Position numbers and translations under genes: made by a program. A model generated the notes under the pieces. That model was not told the DNA's origin. It was given only the letters and a program-made list of their open reading frames with translations, and did not search any database. From Sisyra terminalis (Eukaryota > Arthropoda > Insecta > Neuroptera > Sisyridae), in the NCBI GenBank assembly GCA_958496175.1, contig OY292277.1, positions 8,742,001 to 8,806,000 of the forward strand: DNA of 64,000 bases, written 5' to 3'. Shown in pieces: positions 59,940 to 64,000 of this stretch; within the stretch, counting starts at the first letter, position 1; the number at the start of each line of letters is the position of its first letter.

Positions 59940-60835
59940 TTTCGACACTATTTGGCACGAAGGTCTGCTCTATAAATTAACACTGTACAAATTTCCACTC
60001 TACATCATTAAACTAATAAAATCATATCTCTCCGAAAGAACATTTCAAGTGAAAATAGGCCAAAAATTATCTGATGTGCACGCTCTGGCAGCTGGTGTCC
60101 CACAGAGTTCCGTACCAGGACCAGTTCTGTTTATAATATTCTTAAACGACATTCCAGTTAGGAAAAATATTTCAATGTCTCTCTTTGCCGACGACACAGC
60201 AATAGCAGTGTCATCATGGCGCATTGATACAATAGTCAAAAACTAAGCGAAACTTTAGAAAAGTTATTAAAGTACTTCAAGGGATGGAAAATAAAAATAA
60301 ACCTAAATAAAACCAAAGCCATAATTTTTACCAAAGGAAGACCAATAATAAATCAAAAAATCAAACTTGGAAGTATTGACATTGAATGGTCCACTTCATT
60401 AAAATACTTAGGGGTGACTTTAGACCAAAGATTAACATTTACTCTCCACATCAACAACCTAGTACAAAGTAAGGGTCTCATTGTTGCACTTTTTCCTTTG
60501 TTGAACAGGGACAGCGACTTAAGTGTGAAAAATAAACTAATTATTTATAAAGTACTTATTAGGCCAATATTAACCTATGCAGGATTAAGTTGGAGCTTCA
60601 TAAGCAACAGTAATTTTAACAAACTGGAAATAGTGCAAAATAAATTTTTGAGGTTTGCTTTGAATGCACCAAGGTACACGTGGATCCAGGAACTTCATGA
60701 CGGAAGCGAATTACAACTGGTAAAAAAATATTTAAAAGAAGTTTGCCTCAATTTTTTAAGAAATGCAAAGAAAACGAAAATGTAGCAATCAGAAATATTG
60801 AGGCTTATGATCAGAATATAGTGACAAAGCACAAA
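59940..60835 (+). pseudogene. Jockey-type LINE reverse transcriptase, 5'-truncated
   Basis: Starts inside the RT with KAFDTIWHEGLLYKL. Continues AGVPQSSVPGPVLFIIFLND and SLFADDTAIAVSS, which retains the catalytic FADD box. A frameshift at about 60240 leads to LGVTLDQRLTF and the C-terminal region, with a second shift near 60775. Less decayed than the copy at 54689, but inactive. Confidence 0.9.
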
Positions 60836-62307
60836 AAAATAAGATATATTTTATAAGAACTAGTATATTATTGCATTATTTTCTTTTTTTTTCTTCTTTT
60901 TTTTTTATCGAAACCTTGTTGGGTTTTTTAGGTTCTTTTTCCCAACATAAGAAACAGAGAATTTTTTATTTTTAGTTTTCACATATAATTTTATTTTGTA
61001 AGAGGGAAAGAGCAACTGCTCTGGTACTCAAGCTTTTAGTTTTTGTAAATAATAAATTGAACTGTTAATGGACCAATACAGAATTTTATATAATAATGTA
61101 GTAAAATTAACAAATTTAGACTGAAGACTTAAATTTGAACAAAAGCTCTAGCAAATGTATTGCCCAGAAACGTATTTTGATTGCCAAGTAATCTTCCCAG
61201 TGATCATCAAGTAATATTGGATCACTCCGTAACTGCTATGTGATAGTTTTAATTTGATTTGGAGCAAACTTCTCAAAATTTTATTTAGGACTATTCATTA
61301 ACGAATACTTAAGGCGAAAACTAAGCATTTAGACTCCATATTCCCTTTCTTCTAGGATATAAAATATGTTAAGTTTTTATGGATCTTTTCGCTACTTTTT
61401 ACGTACCTAGTTTAAAGTAACGGAAAAAAATGTGCAACTGCAATTAAAGCTCAGCTTTTTTGAGCTTTGGGATTCATGTTTTTCTTTCAATTTGGCGGCA
61501 GCTGTACAATACTTCTGTTAAGTTTAGCTATAGTATTTCGTATTATTAGTAGTAATTAATAATGTTTGTATCTCTTTGTTCCAATGCTCTTTTACTTGTA
61601 ATAGTAAATGAATATAGCAATTTAACACTTTGACGCCTACTAAAGTCTACTATAATGGTATTTTTTAACTTATTTTATAATAACCATGAAGTGGGTAGTA
61701 TATACTTACGATTTTTTTTTGAGGGAAAAAATTTCAATTTCTTAGTTAACCATTGCATTGCATTACCTCATTTTTTGTACAACGCCTTTCCCCTCAAGTA
61801 ATTTTTTGACCAACTTCAAAGACCTTTTCTTCCGGTCCCCAAAACGTTACACCTTACTAATGAAGAACTCCGTTATTAATGTGAAAAAAATTCCCAAGGG
61901 GTAGTTTTGTCAGCAGATTATTAAACACGTCTTTTGTGTGAGTACAAGTGTTTACAAAATTTTCGTCCGGTGTGGAAAAGGACAGTCACAATATCGATTC
62001 AAAGTTCCAAAAAGGACAATTTTCATGTGCAAGAAAAGTATAAAAGGGATGGTTTTTTTCGTTCCAAATCAACTGTAAGTTGTTAATTGAATCGTCCTTA
62101 ATGAATCAAAATAAAAATACAATGCATATAGTAGCTAACTCCTTGGATAAATGTAATGGAAAGTTAAGGATGAAAAAATTACATGCAGCAAATTTGCCTT
62201 CAATTTGGTCGTTTTTAAGGGGGTGAGTTTTGGGGAGATAGTGCAGGCAAAGGGGAGAAGAAGAATTGTACTATTTACTTCGTATATTCATGTCTATTAG
62301 TAACAAA
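60836..62307. other. No gene seen
   Basis: Non-coding A+T-rich sequence outside the degenerate terminal repeat at 61060-61250. Confidence 0.4.
61060..61250 (-). repeat. Degenerate Penelope-type terminal repeat
   Basis: The same family as 41865-42075, but the hammerhead core has lost a base (CUGGGA) and GAAA has become AAAA, so it should not cleave. Confidence 0.6.
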
Positions 62308-63250
62308 GTGGAAGTTTCAGCTCTTAATATTAATACTAAGAGGTGGCGTATCGCAAATTTCGATTTTCCATTTAAATGACATGGGATTCTCTTGCACTTT
62401 GGAATTTTATGGCTCACGTTGGTGACAATATTTCGGAATGACTAAAGTATATTCTTGTAGAAAATTGAACGATCTACAAAAAAGGTCTCTAAGCCAGTTT
62501 TTGATATATTTATTCCTTCAAAAGTTATTCGAAGTCAAAGTTGAAGTAAAGAGAAATTTTAATAATTTTTTCAATTTTTTGACGCAATCATCAATTTTAT
62601 GAGAAAATTTTATAGAACATTTTTTGTAGAGCACTTTTTTTTCTATTACTTATCTTTATAAAAGTTTTTGGTATTTTTTCAGGTTCAAATTAATAAAAAT
62701 AAATGTATATTGAAAATATAATAATTCAGGGAATATTGTTAATTTAAAACAATAAAATTACGAATATTTTCAGTTTAATGCAAATAACTTAGGACCTGTG
62801 AAAAATATCAAAAACTTTTATAAAGATAAGTTAGAGCAAAAAAAGTGTTCTACAAAAAATGTCCTATAAATTTTTCTCATAAAATTGATGGTTACGTCAA
62901 AAAATTTAAAAAATATTAAACTTTCTCTTTAGTTCAACTTTAGAACTCGAATAGCTTTTAAAGGAATAAATATATCAAAAACTTGTTCGTAACCAATTTT
63001 GTAGATCGTTCAATTTTTTACAAGAATATACCCTGGTCATTTCGAAATATTGTCACCAACGTGAGCTATAAAATTCCAAAGTGCAAGAGAATATTGTTCC
63101 CATGTCATTTTAATGGAAAGTCGAAATTTGCGATGCGGCACCTCTTAATATTAATATTAAGAGCTTAAACCTACACAGGTTTTTTGTTTGTCATTTCCAA
63201 CAATATTTTCGATATAATTAAGAAAAAAAAATCATCATTTTTTTTTAATC
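62308..63250. mobile_element. 0.9-kb palindromic MITE
   Basis: Near-complete inverted arms: CTCTTAATATTAATACTAAG on the left pairs with the same motif at about 63145, and CTTGCACTTTGGAATTTTAT with its complement near 63065-63085. The centre is near 62725. The 61-codon frame inside is arm sequence. Related to 8946-9740. Confidence 0.85.
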
Positions 63251-64000
63251 AGTCTAATCAATAGTATACAAGTATGAATATAAGCGCCAAAAACATTTTC
63301 ATATACTTCACAAGAGATTAATAATTTCAATAGAAAATTATTTCCTAAGCATAAGTAGAATTAAATAATAATGAATTTATGCTTTAGTAAAGGTATAAAA
63401 TTTTATGAAGTACAGGAATGTAATGTTTTCACTGCTCTAGCCTCATTTTGAATTGGGATTTTAAAAAAAAAGTTATTGATTTTTTTCATGTATTTTAAAA
63501 CTTTATTATTAATAATATTGATATTTAATGCAAAAAACCTAAAAAAAAAAAATTCAATTAATTATAAACGATTAAAAATTGATAAAATTTAAAAAAAAAA
63601 CACGTGACTATAAACGCGCCATGAGTGGTCACCATAGTTGTGACGTCATAATGTTATAGCTATTTAATAACAGTACAGCGAATAATCAATAACAATTCAG
63701 TACATTAAGTTGGTGATGTGTCTTAGCGATAATGCGCTAATAGTGGCCGAAAAAATAACTAAACCATGTTTGAATTTTTGAGGACACGTGAACTAGTAAA
63801 TTACCGATCTCATTTGTTCTCCTGTTATTTATACTCGTGGTTACTAGCCAGATTTTATAAACATTTGAAAACAAAACAAAAAAGCAAGCCTGTTGCATTT
63901 GTTTTGTAGTATATGATGCTATCAAATCAGAAACAAGTGAATTCTATACCAAACAAAGAAAAAAAAAGTTAGAGATAATGTATGTAAGCTCTTTAGTGGT
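63251..64000. other. No gene seen
   Basis: A+T-rich sequence. A 62-codon minus frame (63737-63925) lacks motif or promoter support. Confidence 0.4.

Noticed and set aside
61060..61250. Additional active hammerhead
   Set aside because: The core lost a base and GAAA became AAAA, so it was kept only as a degenerate repeat.

Overview
This is an insect-type nuclear genomic window. It is strongly A+T-rich, has spliceosomal introns, is gene-poor, and is heavily colonised by transposable elements. The clearest taxonomic hint is a complete takeout / juvenile-hormone-binding-protein (JHBP) family gene, a family known essentially from insects and other arthropods. Jockey-type LINEs and Penelope-like fragments fit this. 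Order and species cannot be fixed from the sequence. No operons, rRNA, convincing tRNA, CRISPR array or viral gene was seen.

Only two protein-coding genes are well supported. (1) A five-exon takeout/JHBP gene on the minus strand (15071 down to 8715). It has consistent splice phases, a signal peptide, a TATA-box promoter and a poly(A) signal, and predicts 254 residues. Its introns hold a hybrid palindromic MITE, a 125-bp near-perfect palindrome and two tandem arrays. (2) A very large gene on the plus strand (23316 to 53607). Six coding exons join in phase into about 2150 residues: a signal-peptide exon, a 20-kb first intron, a 51-codon exon, one giant exon of 1733 codons and three 3' exons. 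The product is a predicted secreted, low-complexity, acidic/basic protein of a family I do not recognise. Its last intron is 94% a single inverted-repeat transposon inserted 12 bp past the splice donor.

Everything else is transposon and repeat material. 1-8600: MITEs (909-1386, 2991-3388), a 1.5-kb palindrome (5436-6954) and a repeat shared with 45.7 kb. 15-23 kb: a terminal-inverted-repeat element (16129-18466) with an 806-bp hAT-like palindrome nested in it, then a five-copy tandem array. 23.4-43.4 kb (first intron of the large gene): palindromes, a Penelope GIY-YIG relic, a tandem array interrupted by two nested insertions, and Penelope-type terminal repeats carrying hammerhead-ribozyme cores. 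53.7-64 kb: a TTAA-flanked palindrome, two decayed Jockey copies and another 0.9-kb palindrome. Between these lie a few islands of richer, non-repetitive sequence that may be regulatory.

The most interesting signals are (a) hammerhead cores with a self-complementary stem III and compensating stem I, (b) a filled/empty site pair that dates one hAT-like insertion, (c) the transposon-filled last intron of the unknown giant gene, with a weak donor whose alternatives would change the C terminus, and (d) several 0.8-1.5 kb palindromes able to give long double-stranded RNA.
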